Assembly: GCA_015522475.1 (NCBI GenBank)
Contig: WAMF01000018.1
Coordinates: 62,001 to 126,000, forward strand
DNA length: 64,000 nucleotides
Source of the DNA: Microcaldota archaeon
Lineage (GTDB): Archaea > Micrarchaeota > Micrarchaeia > Anstonellales > J096
Direction of reading: 5' to 3'
Positions 44,281 through 53,006 of this stretch are shown one piece after another (position 1 is the stretch's first letter; each line of letters begins with the position of its first letter). The translations under genes and the position numbers were made by a program. The notes under the pieces are model-generated. The model did not search any database. It saw only the letters and a program-made list of their open reading frames with translations, and was not told where the DNA came from.

Positions 44281-44598
44281 TTACCCTTTCTTTTCTCCTT
44301 CACCCTCCTTGCCACCTTCTTTTATTAAGCCCTCCCGCTTGAGAACATATTCTGGCTCGACTCTCTTTAAGGTATCTGGATTTGTGTAAGCAAAGACAGT
44401 TACACGGACAGTCTTCTTGCCTGTGAGTTGTTCTGCCTTCTTTATTACCGTAAGCTCTGGTTGAGAGCCAAGCTTTGCTACGACTGCTGCTTTAAGCTCT
44501 TCTCTCTTCGGTGTGGCGCCACTAAAGCTTACTTCCAACAACAATTCCTTCCTTTCCAAAGGAAGGTTCTCTTTTTTTGTGAGAATTTCTACGTTCAT
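44281..44598 (-). CDS. rps24e: Ribosomal protein S24e (eS24)
   Basis: 105 residues. 'MNVEILTKKENLPLERKELLLEV' and 'TGKKTVRVTVFAYTNPDTLKRVEP' are S24e landmarks. Gly/Glu/Lys tail at the end. AGGTGA lies before the ATG. Confidence 0.93.
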   Translation of the reverse strand: MNVEILTKKENLPLERKELLLEVSFSGATPKREELKAAVVAKLGSQPELTVIKKAEQLTGKKTVRVTVFAYTNPDTLKRVEPEYVLKREGLIKEGGKEGEGEKKG

Positions 44599-44670
44599 AC
44601 ATTCACCTCATGCCATGATGTTACGATGCCAGGATATCTCACGATGTTTTGCTTCCTCGCGTTCAGTCAG

Positions 44671-45075
44671 TTACTCCTTAAACACACGGAGAATTGCTCT
44701 TCGGCCCATGGCTTCCATGACTTCTACTTCTTTGCCTTCAGAAACTTGTCCCTTGAATTCATCTGGAATCACGACGTCGTATGTCTCATATGTATCCTTG
44801 TCCATGACTTGAGCAACGTTGCCTTCAACACTTATAACTTGTGCTGTGCTCTTCTTTATTACAGGCACCTCGACTGCGCCGTCGCTGGGAGTAAGCAACG
44901 TTTTCTTTTGGCCGTCGAAGATACCTATGGCAACTATACGCATCTTAGCCGCCCCATGTTTTCCGGGCTTGCTCATATCTATAGAGACAACCTTACAGGG
45001 CACATCATCTATGACTACAAAACGCCCGACCTTTAACTTTTTTGCTTCCGTCTTGATTGTTTCACCTTCACTCAT
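44671..45075 (-). CDS. eif5a: Translation factor aIF5A
   Basis: 134 residues. The hypusination loop 'SKPGKHGAAKMRIVAIGIFDG' is intact with Lys in 'PGKHG'; the C-terminal OB domain follows. Rescues ribosomes stalled at difficult peptide bonds. The modifying deoxyhypusine synthase is not in the window. AAAGGATGAG precedes the ATG. Confidence 0.96.
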   Translation of the reverse strand: MSEGETIKTEAKKLKVGRFVVIDDVPCKVVSIDMSKPGKHGAAKMRIVAIGIFDGQKKTLLTPSDGAVEVPVIKKSTAQVISVEGNVAQVMDKDTYETYDVVIPDEFKGQVSEGKEVEVMEAMGRRAILRVFKE

Positions 45076-45092
45076 CCTTTCACCTCATCGCC

Positions 45093-45632
45093 TCAGGCCC
45101 TTTTTGCAGGCTTGTTTCTTTTCCTGTTTCTCAGGCCTCTGGCTTTTTTGCCAGCAGAGGTCAAGCCTCTAAAGGCTCGGCCCTTTCGTGAAGCCGCTTG
45201 TTGAATATGCTTTGGCACATTGGGATTAGCCCTCTCTGCTAGAATCACTTCATAAAACTTGTAATTGCCTGTCTCACCGACATAATAGGAATTTATGACT
45301 TCCATGTTTGTGTACTTCTTAGCTGCTCTCTGTTCGGCCATGGCTTGATGGTTCAAACCCGGCTGAATGTAGCGATAGTTATGTCTTGGATGCCTTCCGC
45401 CTTTTGGACTGCGTCTCTTGCGGAGGCCTTTCTTAACGCGCGCTCTAACGATGACGATGCCTTTAACTGCTTTGTAACCTAGAGATCTCGCCCTTATAAC
45501 ATTCGTAGGCTTTTCCACGCGCACAACGGGCGGCTCCTTACTCCACTGAGCTAGGCGCTCCCTGAAATACTGGGGCCTTTCCTTGTAGACCTCTTGAATA
45601 GACTTTTTAATATGCTTGTATGCTCCCATCAT
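45093..45632 (-). CDS. rpl15e: Ribosomal protein L15e (eL15)
   Basis: 179 residues. 'GAYKHIKKSIQEVYKERPQ', 'RARSLGYKAVKGIVIVRARV', and 'SPKGGRHPRHNYRYIQPGLNHQ' are diagnostic. Large-subunit protein. AGGTGTA precedes the ATG pair. Confidence 0.95.
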   Translation of the reverse strand: MMGAYKHIKKSIQEVYKERPQYFRERLAQWSKEPPVVRVEKPTNVIRARSLGYKAVKGIVIVRARVKKGLRKRRSPKGGRHPRHNYRYIQPGLNHQAMAEQRAAKKYTNMEVINSYYVGETGNYKFYEVILAERANPNVPKHIQQAASRKGRAFRGLTSAGKKARGLRNRKRNKPAKRA

Positions 45633-45719
45633 TACACCTCATAAACATAAATTTCACAAAAATCTCACAAATCCTTCGTCTTTGCACGTACACAACACAC
45701 TCAACACAGCCATATAGTT

Positions 45720-46115
45720 CTATTGTTCTTGCCCGCTTTTTTCGTCCTCGCAGGGCCTCCCTTCTTCTACCTCAGCTTGGCTCTGGGTTTCTTGCTGCGC
45801 TTCTTGCGCCAAAAGAATTGCTTCTGCCACATCCCCCTTTGCTTTCTTAAGAAAGTCCTCTGCAAGCTCGCGGGATATATGAGCTTCTTGACTAACAAGC
45901 TCTATATCATCCGAATTATACGATAACTCTTCTATATGTGAAGCGCTGATTTGAAACACCTTCTTACCCTGCATGTTCATCTCAACTACGTCGACGCCTT
46001 TGAGTAAGAGGTCTCCAGCGCTGCCCTTTATTATAACTTCATCTGCATCTATACGCCTGGCCTTTATGCCCAGCTGTTTTAGCATGCGCTCCATACTTGC
46101 AGGGTCCAACATCAT
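45720..46115 (-). CDS. nac: Nascent polypeptide-associated complex protein (archaeal NAC)
   Basis: 131 residues. NAC beta-barrel 'ADEVIIKGSAGDLLLKGVDVVEMNMQGKKVFQISA' and UBA domain 'DDIELVSQEAHISRELAEDFLKKAKGDVAEAILLA'. Homodimer at the ribosome exit that shields new chains. A 25-residue acidic tail follows. ATGA overlap with S3Ae. Confidence 0.94.
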   Translation of the reverse strand: MMLDPASMERMLKQLGIKARRIDADEVIIKGSAGDLLLKGVDVVEMNMQGKKVFQISASHIEELSYNSDDIELVSQEAHISRELAEDFLKKAKGDVAEAILLAQEAQQETQSQAEVEEGRPCEDEKSGQEQ

Positions 46116-46771
46116 GCTGAGGCCTCCTCCTGTTTATCCACTTTTGCTTCTGAGCTTTCTGAACTTCCTTCACCTCTGGCAGCTTCGAGCTCAGTCTTCT
46201 TTATGAGTAAGTGGCTAATGGGGGTTATCTTATTCAACTCCTTGGCAATATCTGTTGCAAAGCTACCGTCGAGAATCTTCTTCATCAAATCGTAATAGTT
46301 GTATTTGGCTGCCCTCGCTTTTATCTCATCTTGGAGTGTCTTTCTCACATTCTTCTTCATTATGGCAGAGACTTTGCGGAACGTGACTACGACGGGTTTA
46401 ACCCACACAACTTTCCCATCCTTCGTCGTCACTTTGAAAGAATCGTGAAGTACACTCCTTCTTCGCCTAGCTATAGAGCGTAAGTAGCTGAAAGCTGTTG
46501 TGTGGCCTACGAGCTCGGTCATCACACGGTCTTCACCCACGTCGACAACACGAAGCTTCAACGTTATGTAATAACCCAAAGAGCCAACATCCCTTCCATA
46601 AAGGTCGACATAAGAAAGAGATATAACACGATTAAAAAGATTATCGGGGTTCGAAGATATGATTTCGCCAACGTCCTTGCCTCCCAACTCCTTGGGAGCC
46701 ATGACTTTATACGTACGCTTCAACTTCCACTTGTCTACTACTTTTTTAGCAGATTTTTTTCTTGATGCCAT
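46112..46771 (-). CDS. rps3ae: Ribosomal protein S3Ae (eS1)
   Basis: 219 residues from ATG 46771 (GGAGGG upstream), beginning 'MASRKKSAKKVVDKWKLKRT'. 'LFNRVISLSYVDLYGRD' and 'SYLRSIARRRRSVLHDSFKVTTKDG' are typical. Small-subunit platform protein. A Ser/Glu-rich C-terminal tail is present. Confidence 0.94.
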   Translation of the reverse strand: MASRKKSAKKVVDKWKLKRTYKVMAPKELGGKDVGEIISSNPDNLFNRVISLSYVDLYGRDVGSLGYYITLKLRVVDVGEDRVMTELVGHTTAFSYLRSIARRRRSVLHDSFKVTTKDGKVVWVKPVVVTFRKVSAIMKKNVRKTLQDEIKARAAKYNYYDLMKKILDGSFATDIAKELNKITPISHLLIKKTELEAARGEGSSESSEAKVDKQEEASA

Positions 46772-46908
46772 AATTTCCCTCCATCTTCTCAATTCTCTCA
46801 TTTTATTTTATATTTTATTACCTTATTCATTCCTACTCATTCGATTACTTGATCTCTTTCACTCATCTCATTAAGCATGGGCGTGCATAGCTCTATAGTC
46901 AGCTCTCA

Positions 46909-47367
46909 TTACCTCACAAGGGCTTCTGCCTTCTCGACGCTGTATTTCCAGTCCTTCGGAATCAAGCCTTTCTTCTTGTAGTACGTCGCTAGCCTATGTA
47001 TCTTCGAGAGGACATGCTCATATTTAACCTTGTTGTGCACGTCCTTTTTAGCACGAGAGAGGTGATGAGCCATAGCTACAGCTTTCTTTAGAAGATTGAG
47101 AAGGTCCTCCGGAAAAGCAGAGTAAAGCTTCTCCTCCCTCAGGAACTTGACAATAGTTGTGCCCGTTAAACCTTTAAATGACGGCACACCGTATTGATCT
47201 CTGAGGATCATACCTATTTCTGCCGTGCTGTGTCCTTGCCTCCAGAGTTTTCTGACGATGTCTCTGGCTTCGTCTGGAGACAACTCTGAGCTCGCTAACT
47301 TGCTATTCTTCCTATTCGGCCGCTTCGAGCCGCTCTTACCTTTCTTTTTTGAATGCAACTTTGCCAT
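46909..47367 (-). CDS. rps15: Ribosomal protein S15 (uS15)
   Basis: 152 residues. Archaeal N-terminal extension 'MAKLHSKKKGKSGSKRP', then 'VRKLWRQGHSTAEIGMILRDQYGVPSFK' and 'MAHHLSRAKKDVHNKVKYEHVLSKIHRLATYYK'. Binds the 16S central domain. Confidence 0.95.
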   Translation of the reverse strand: MAKLHSKKKGKSGSKRPNRKNSKLASSELSPDEARDIVRKLWRQGHSTAEIGMILRDQYGVPSFKGLTGTTIVKFLREEKLYSAFPEDLLNLLKKAVAMAHHLSRAKKDVHNKVKYEHVLSKIHRLATYYKKKGLIPKDWKYSVEKAEALVR

Positions 47368-47447
47368 GCTTTCCCCTCATATAGAGATTAAATGACCATT
47401 ACAACCATCGTTATCAGAACCTTTCACATCATTTGAATCATTACCGT

Positions 47448-48092
47448 CTAGCGTTCATTTTTTGTTTCCACGTCAGAAGGGCTTGTTAGCTCCTCCAAAA
47501 ATCCCTTGAATGCGTTCAAGGCCTTATATCTATGGGACAGTTTTCTTTTTAAATGTTTATCTTCGGCAAAAGTTTTATCGTAGCCTTCTGGTATAAAAAT
47601 GGGGTCGTACCCAAAGCCTTCTCTACCTCTTTTCTCGTCGCTGATCCTTCCTTTAACTATACCCTCAAATAGCTGCACGTGGCTCCCATCGTGCGTAAAC
47701 GCGATTATTGCCTTAAAATGAGCTCTTCTCTCTTCGCCCTCGAAGCCGCTCATAAGCTTTAGAACGCCGTCGAGGCCCAACGTCTTATAGACCCACGAAG
47801 AGTATTGAGCAGGAAACCCCTTGTAAGCGTCGATGAAAAGGCCGGAGTCCTCTACGAATAGGGGCTTTTTAACAAGGGCGAAAGCTTCTCTCGCCTTTTC
47901 TTTGGCAACCTCTTCAAGACGAGCGCGTGGCTCGCTCAATTCAGCTTCAAAAAAGCGTAACCTTATAGAGGGTAAAGCAGATGCCAAAAATGCTTGCACC
48001 TCTTCGAATTTATGCTTGTTTGAGCTTACGAAGTAGAGCTCGCCGCCTAAACTGGAAGAAAGATGAAGAGAACGCGTTGCTTTTGTCGACAC
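47448..48092 (-). CDS. XTP/dITP pyrophosphatase (HAM1/RdgB)
   Basis: About 214 residues. Hydrolyses non-canonical purine triphosphates. Motifs: 'FVSSNKHKFEEV' (SxNxxK), 'PLFVEDSGLFIDAYKGFPAQYSSWV', 'EGFGYDPIFIPEG', 'KLSHRYKAL'. GTG 48092 follows GGTGG by 5 nt; the track ATG 48107 is also possible. The N-terminus before the core is about 15 residues longer than usual. Confidence 0.92.
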   Translation of the reverse strand: MSTKATRSLHLSSSLGGELYFVSSNKHKFEEVQAFLASALPSIRLRFFEAELSEPRARLEEVAKEKAREAFALVKKPLFVEDSGLFIDAYKGFPAQYSSWVYKTLGLDGVLKLMSGFEGEERRAHFKAIIAFTHDGSHVQLFEGIVKGRISDEKRGREGFGYDPIFIPEGYDKTFAEDKHLKRKLSHRYKALNAFKGFLEELTSPSDVETKNER

Positions 48093-48179
48093 AATTCCAC
48101 CGCACATAAAACCTTATGTGATACCTAAAGCTCACCTAGAACCCACTCAGCAATCCCATTAATCGTTCATGCCACGCGC

Positions 48180-48491
48180 TCAGATTACCTCTATAAGGCT
48201 CTCTTTATAACCCATCTTAATGAGAAGCTCCTTTATCTTCTTTTTGTGGTCGCCCTGAAGGATAATTTTTTGATCCTTTATAGCGCCGCCGCAAGCAAGC
48301 TTCCGCTTAAGCTCCTTGAAGACATCTTTAAGCTCGCCCTTCTCTATACCCTCAACTACTGTGACGTATTTGTTAAATTTGGCCTTAGAAGTAGATACCT
48401 TTATACGCTGCGTAGCTTCCTCTCTCTTTATTGTGCCACAGACGCATAAGTCTTTAGGCAGGCCACATACAGGACAGATTTCTTCTACCAA
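48180..48491 (-). CDS. sui1: Translation initiation factor aIF1 (SUI1)
   Basis: 103 residues. N-terminal zinc knuckle 'CPVCGLPKDLCVC' then the SUI1 core 'KYVTVVEGIEKGELKDVFKELKRKLACGGAIKDQKIILQGD'. Guides start-codon choice. TTG start, 8 nt after GGTGGTG. Follows L29, as in other archaea, closing this half of the supercluster. Confidence 0.93.
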   Translation of the reverse strand: MVEEICPVCGLPKDLCVCGTIKREEATQRIKVSTSKAKFNKYVTVVEGIEKGELKDVFKELKRKLACGGAIKDQKIILQGDHKKKIKELLIKMGYKESLIEVI

Positions 48492-48554
48492 CTTTTACAC
48501 ACCACCGCAATGCTTATTTAATCTTTAATGGGACAAGTTTTTAAGCCTTTTTGG

Positions 48555-48812
48555 TTAAGCCTTCTTGGTTTGAGCTGGTTTCCCTTTTTTGCTCTTTTTG
48601 ACTTTAGCTTTACCGCTGCCAACACCATCGTGCTCATTTTTGGCCTTTTTCTCGCGCATGATGGTATAAAGCCTTGCTATATTCTTCTTTATGACTTTAG
48701 CTTTGGCCTTCTCAGTATCGGGCAGAGAAAGTAATGTTTTCTTGTATTCGTCGAGTTTCTTCATAAGCTCATCGTGAGAAAGACTCCTTAACTCTTCAAG
48801 TTTCTTCTTCAT
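48555..48812 (-). CDS. rpl29: Ribosomal protein L29 (uL29)
   Basis: 85 residues. 'LEELRSLSHDELMKKLDEYKKTLLSL' and 'IKKNIARLYTIMREKK' are the two-helix L29 signature. Lys-rich tail of about 30 residues. Sits near the exit tunnel. Confidence 0.93.
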   Translation of the reverse strand: MKKKLEELRSLSHDELMKKLDEYKKTLLSLPDTEKAKAKVIKKNIARLYTIMREKKAKNEHDGVGSGKAKVKKSKKGKPAQTKKA

Positions 48813-48825
48813 GCTTCCGCCTCCA

Positions 48826-49593
48826 TCATGCCTTTTTCACTGAGTCCTTTTTTACAGGCTCTTTGACCCCTTTTTCTGTCTGCTCCTTCCTTCTTGCACC
48901 TGTTGCCTTTGCCTTCTTCAAAGCTGCGGCTCCACTTGCTCCGCTCGTCCCTTCTTCTTCATCTGCATTCTCTATTTCTTCAGCCTCTTTTTCGAAGAGC
49001 TCGGGCTTCACCAGCCTTAGAAGGTCTTTTGTTGCTATTCTGACAGTTATGCCTATGATTCCTGGCTTTGTGACTGCTGCATAGTGATATTCCTTGACAA
49101 ACCTCGACGGGTCTCCAGCCTTAGGCACAAACCCACTCACAACTTTTATGGAACGGGCCTTCGATCCCTTTGAGCCGAGCTTGCCTGCTGCTATAAGCTC
49201 AACGCCCATAGCTCCAGCAGACATGATGTGCTTCATAAGCCTATAAAGGATGCCTTTGACAGAGCCGCCTCGTTCTATGCTTAGTGCCGCTTTTTTGGCT
49301 ACGATTCTTGGCTCGAGATAGGGGTTCTTAACTTCAACGACGTTTATGCGCGGGTTCTCTATGCCAAAGTCTTTTTTAAGAACTGAGAGAATGTGCTGAA
49401 TCTTTCTGCTCCTTCTGCTGACGAGCCTTCTTGGATCAAGCATCTCGATTGTTATGCGCGTCTCGATGGGCGATTTCTGGATGTGGAGGTCAGCAATCCA
49501 TATGTGCTCAAGCTCTTTTTCCAAGAAATCCATTATGAGCGCCTTCTTTACTTCGTCTTCTATAAACTTACGCCTTACACTTTCCATAACCAT
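48826..49593 (-). CDS. rps3: Ribosomal protein S3 (uS3)
   Basis: 255 residues. KH domain 'ETRITIEMLDPRRLVSRRSRKIQHILSVLKKDFG' and the C-terminal part 'GAMGVELIAAGKLGSKGSKARSIKVVSGFVPKAGDP'. Acidic/Lys-rich tail of about 45 residues. GGAGGATG precedes the ATG. Confidence 0.95.
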   Translation of the reverse strand: MVMESVRRKFIEDEVKKALIMDFLEKELEHIWIADLHIQKSPIETRITIEMLDPRRLVSRRSRKIQHILSVLKKDFGIENPRINVVEVKNPYLEPRIVAKKAALSIERGGSVKGILYRLMKHIMSAGAMGVELIAAGKLGSKGSKARSIKVVSGFVPKAGDPSRFVKEYHYAAVTKPGIIGITVRIATKDLLRLVKPELFEKEAEEIENADEEEGTSGASGAAALKKAKATGARRKEQTEKGVKEPVKKDSVKKA

Positions 49594-49623
49594 GTTTTCA
49601 TCCTCCTATTCATCCTCCTACCA

Positions 49624-50433
49624 CTATGCATTGGGCTTTTCAGGCTTCTCCTCCTGCTTCTTCTCAGCCTTCTTCTCGGCTTTCTTCTCGAGCCCTTTAG
49701 ATTCAGATTCCGGCTTCGTCGCTCCCTCTTTCGCCTTCTCTGCATCTTTTGTCCCCTCTGCCTTCTTTGTCTTTTCTGCCTTTTCAGCTTTCTTGGCCTT
49801 CTCCGCTTTCTCTTGCTTCTCTGCCCTTTCGGGTTTCTCTACGACGATGTTGGCTCCTTTGCTCTTCTCTGCCTCCATCGCTTCCTTCATCTCGGCCTTC
49901 TTTTGGGCTGCTATCTCCATTGCACGCTTTTTGTGCTCCTCTTTGAGCTTCTTTACGCGCTCCTTTTCCTCTTCAGAAAGGGGCTGCGCAACAATGATCT
50001 CGACGCGAGAGAGCTCATAGTCGTGCCTTGTTCTTCTGCCTTTAGGTTGAAGCCTGTAGTATATGCGTTTCTTGTTGGCAGACGCGTGGTAAACCTTCAA
50101 CTGTTCTTCGTTAGCGCCAAACATCACTGCATTGGAGACGGCGTTTTTCAACACTGTCAACACAACCTTGGCAGCCTTTTTTGGATACCTGCCCTTTTTG
50201 CCGCCGAGCTCCTTCCTATGAGCTAGCTTCTTGTTGTGGCTCCTGTATAAGATGGGTCGCTTGCCTTCAGCAGCTTCCTCGAGGAGCCTAAGGGCGTAGT
50301 TCACAGGCTTTCTCCGTATGTTAGCGCAGACTTCTGCTAAATCTTTGAACGAGGCTGTAGATTCCTCGTAGTGCGCCTTGCCTACAATGAACTCATCCGA
50401 CGAAGGGATGGGTGAGCTGAATGCCTTTGCCAT
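49624..50433 (-). CDS. rpl22: Ribosomal protein L22 (uL22) with long Lys/Glu/Ala tail
   Basis: 269 residues; the normal archaeal core (about 155) begins 'AHYEESTASFKDLAEVCANIRRKPVNYAL' and includes 'VLKNAVSNAVMFGANEEQLKV' and 'HASANKKRIYYRLQPKGR'. The remaining 100 residues or so are a repetitive Lys/Glu/Ala helix-prone tail. Lines part of the exit tunnel; the tail would project from the surface. Confidence 0.94.
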   Translation of the reverse strand: MAKAFSSPIPSSDEFIVGKAHYEESTASFKDLAEVCANIRRKPVNYALRLLEEAAEGKRPILYRSHNKKLAHRKELGGKKGRYPKKAAKVVLTVLKNAVSNAVMFGANEEQLKVYHASANKKRIYYRLQPKGRRTRHDYELSRVEIIVAQPLSEEEKERVKKLKEEHKKRAMEIAAQKKAEMKEAMEAEKSKGANIVVEKPERAEKQEKAEKAKKAEKAEKTKKAEGTKDAEKAKEGATKPESESKGLEKKAEKKAEKKQEEKPEKPNA

Positions 50434-50445
50434 GTTAACACCTCA

Positions 50446-50859
50446 TCACTTAGCTGATATGAATTTACTACCTCTTGTAGCACCGATACCTGGATTAGAG
50501 TGTCTCTCGAAGCGTGTGCTGTAGCTGTATTCACCTAAGCGGTGGCCTAATTTTTCAATGGTAATCTCTACAGGCTTCCACTCTTTGCCGTTGTACACGT
50601 GGAAAGTAATGCCAAGCCACTCTGGGATTATAACCGCTTGCCTCACATGCGTCTTTATAGGTTTGCTTATCTTGCCCTTCTTTGCCAGCTTTCTAACCTT
50701 ATCGACGAGCTGCCTGTACTGCACATTCTTACCTTCAAGCATGCGAAGGATGGCTCGCCTGCTCCTTGCTTTGACGAGTTTGGCAAAATCCTCAAGAGGA
50801 AGTTTTTTAACTTCCTCCTCGGAAAGGCCTCTATACACATCCCTAGCTATTTTTACCAT
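50446..50859 (-). CDS. rps19: Ribosomal protein S19 (uS19)
   Basis: 137 residues. 'PIKTHVRQAVIIPEWLGITFHVYNGKEWKPVEI' and 'MIGHRLGEYS'-type 'KLGHRLGEYSYSTRFERHSNPGIGATRGSKFI' are diagnostic. Small-subunit head. ATG overlaps the L2 stop (1 nt). Confidence 0.95.
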   Translation of the reverse strand: MVKIARDVYRGLSEEEVKKLPLEDFAKLVKARSRRAILRMLEGKNVQYRQLVDKVRKLAKKGKISKPIKTHVRQAVIIPEWLGITFHVYNGKEWKPVEITIEKLGHRLGEYSYSTRFERHSNPGIGATRGSKFISAK

Positions 50860-51602
50860 TAGTCAACACCTCCACTCTTTCTCACGCGCCTACCCGTCTG
50901 CTTAGCTCGTATATGGCCGACTTTCTGTCCTGGAGGCGCATGTTTGCTAACTGTAGTAGGCCTACCTTCATGGTGCTGCTTACCTCCGAATGGATGGTCA
51001 AACGGAGACATGCTAACACCACGCTGTTTAGGCCATAGGCGATTCTTGGCCTTGTGTTTATAGTAAGCATTGCCTGCTTTTAATAAAGGCTTTTGCTTTA
51101 TCTCGCCGCCTGCCGGCACGCCGAGCTGAGCCCTTGCTTCTGCACTGACGGTGATGAGCTTTCCGCTGGGGAGTTTGAGCTGGACTTTTGATTGGTCGTG
51201 GGAGACGACGATGGCATAGGAGCCGCCAGCTCTAGCGATCTTTCCGCCGTCGCCGGGGATTTTTTCTATGTTGTATACATATGCGCCATCAGGCACTTCG
51301 TACAATGGCAGCACATTGCCCGGAGCGAAGCTCGCTTGTGCCCCCACTTCAACCTTGTCGCCAACAGCCATACCCTCTGCTGCTATAAGGGCTAATCTCT
51401 CTGCATTGTCTAGCTCAGCTACTGCTACTATAGCATTCCTAGCGGGATCGTCTATAAAGCCTATGATTTGGCCTCTTAGCAAACTCATCCTTTCTATGTC
51501 GTCGTAAGGCCTATACTTGACCGTGGCTTTATATCTATGACTAGGAGCTCTATAACGGGGTGTTCCCTTACCCCTCACCTGTTGTTTTAACCTCTTACCC
51601 AT
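50859..51602 (-). CDS. rpl2: Ribosomal protein L2 (uL2)
   Basis: 247 residues. 'GKRLKQQVRGKGTPRYRAPSHRYK' at the start and the conserved peptidyl-transferase-region 'KNRLWPKQRGVSMSPFDHPFGGKQHHEGRPTTVSK'. Core large-subunit protein. Confidence 0.96.
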   Translation of the reverse strand: MGKRLKQQVRGKGTPRYRAPSHRYKATVKYRPYDDIERMSLLRGQIIGFIDDPARNAIVAVAELDNAERLALIAAEGMAVGDKVEVGAQASFAPGNVLPLYEVPDGAYVYNIEKIPGDGGKIARAGGSYAIVVSHDQSKVQLKLPSGKLITVSAEARAQLGVPAGGEIKQKPLLKAGNAYYKHKAKNRLWPKQRGVSMSPFDHPFGGKQHHEGRPTTVSKHAPPGQKVGHIRAKQTGRRVRKSGGVD

Positions 51603-51686
51603 TCAATCACCCTCATAAAATAGCCATATGGCCATACCACCTACTCCATTCTACTTCATATGTTCACTTGTATCTACTTACACCCT

Positions 51687-51932
51687 CTACACTATATTCA
51701 GCGACGTTGCAATCTCGTCGACGTTAACGTCCTTAGTAAACTTGACGTAAGCCACTTTTTTACTGTTGGCAACGTGTGTCCTTACACGCTCAACCTTCGC
51801 GCCTAGGAGCTTCTCTATCTCAGCTTTTATTTCGGGTTTTGTTGCCCTTATGTCTACGACAAAAGGAATGGTCCTTTCCTTTGTAGCCAGCTTAAGGGCT
51901 TTTTCTGTTCGTACAACACCTTGGATTATCAT
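51687..51932 (-). CDS. rpl23: Ribosomal protein L23 (uL23)
   Basis: 81 residues. 'EKALKLATKERTIPFVVDIRATKPEIKAEIEKLLGAKVERVRT' and 'KVAYVKFTKDVNVDEIATSLNIV'. Docking site for SRP and NAC at the exit tunnel. Confidence 0.94.
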   Translation of the reverse strand: MIIQGVVRTEKALKLATKERTIPFVVDIRATKPEIKAEIEKLLGAKVERVRTHVANSKKVAYVKFTKDVNVDEIATSLNIV

Positions 51933-52015
51933 GCTTTCGCCTCCACCTCTTCTATCATATCTTTCTTCCTCTATCCATATTATTCATATCTATCCATATC
52001 GTTCTATTTGTGTTA

Positions 52016-52945
52016 TTACTCCTTCCATCGCTCGTCCAATAGAGCAAGAGCCTTTTCCGTATAGACAGTGAGCCTACCCGGATGGCCACCTGGAGCAAAG
52101 TATTTCACTAGAAGTTCTGCTGCACTTATAGCGTCAACGCCCGGAACATTCCTAGCAGCCCTTATGAGAGCCTCTTCGTCAGGAGCGGCTACAACTAAGA
52201 CCGTCTTAGGATGTTTCTTGTTTGGACCGCGCTTTGCTTTGGCCTTCTCTACATCTTCTGGGACAAGTGAAGAGATAAAAGCGAAAAATTCCTTTGTTTT
52301 TGATGGCAACTTTTCTGAAGAGAGAATGATAGGAAGCTCTTCTAAAGTCTCAGAGCCAGAAGCAGAAGCCTTTGAAGCCTTTAGCGAGATACGATGACCT
52401 CTAGCCTTAGCGAGCTCTGCGTCTGCTGTGGCAGCTATGGCGCTCCTTAAAGCTAGATCGTGCTCTTTTTTGTTTATCTTCTCGTAGATATTTTTCTCTG
52501 GCTTCGGTGGATGGGCTCTTCTACCACTTACCGCTGAAGGAATGTAGCGAACCCTGCCGGGCCTTCCGCCACCGAAGAACTCTCTAGGCAATCTCGATTG
52601 GCCTCTGTTTTTCAGTGTAGCGTATGCTTCTTTTCTACCCACATAACGAGCGCTCGTCTCTAATCCAGCCCATCTGTAGTTGCCTTTAGGCTGCTTCTCC
52701 CATGTCTCTTCTGCAAGCACGGCCCGTCTTATGATTTCTTCCCTTACTTCTGTAGCAAATACGGCTGGAAGCTCTACTTCCTCCAATACCTTGCCATCCA
52801 ATCCATAAACATGGGCTTTGCGGGACTTCGTCGGTTGAGCTGCCTCGCTAGATTTAGCCGTTGCTGCTACGTTAGCAGGTTTTGACTTTTCGGATTTTAC
52901 TTTTTCAGCAGACTTAATGCCTGTGTTTTCATTCTTCTTGACCAT
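52016..52945 (-). CDS. rpl4: Ribosomal protein L4 (uL4)
   Basis: 309 residues. 'AHVYGLDGKVLEEVELPAVFATEVREEIIRRAVLAEE' and the tunnel loop 'ARYVGRKEAYATLKNRGQSRLPREFFGGGRPGRVRYIPSAVSGRRAHPPK' identify it. An Ala/Lys/Ser-rich N-terminal tail of about 40 residues is extra. GGGGTGAG precedes the ATG. Confidence 0.95.
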   Translation of the reverse strand: MVKKNENTGIKSAEKVKSEKSKPANVAATAKSSEAAQPTKSRKAHVYGLDGKVLEEVELPAVFATEVREEIIRRAVLAEETWEKQPKGNYRWAGLETSARYVGRKEAYATLKNRGQSRLPREFFGGGRPGRVRYIPSAVSGRRAHPPKPEKNIYEKINKKEHDLALRSAIAATADAELAKARGHRISLKASKASASGSETLEELPIILSSEKLPSKTKEFFAFISSLVPEDVEKAKAKRGPNKKHPKTVLVVAAPDEEALIRAARNVPGVDAISAAELLVKYFAPGGHPGRLTVYTEKALALLDERWKE

Positions 52946-53006
52946 TTACTCACCCCTTTTCTCAAGCTACATGACAAACTGCATAAACTGCGCGTGCAAA
53001 GCCACC

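Noticed and set aside
44428-45036. 202-codon plus-strand ORF
   Set aside because: Antisense to aIF5A and S24e; Phe/Cys/Tyr-rich composition and no start signal.
49454-50020. 188-codon plus-strand ORF
   Set aside because: Second antisense shadow of the same ribosomal genes.
49393-50226. 277-codon plus-strand ORF
   Set aside because: Leu/Phe-rich antisense shadow of S3 and L22, caused by their Lys/Glu codons.
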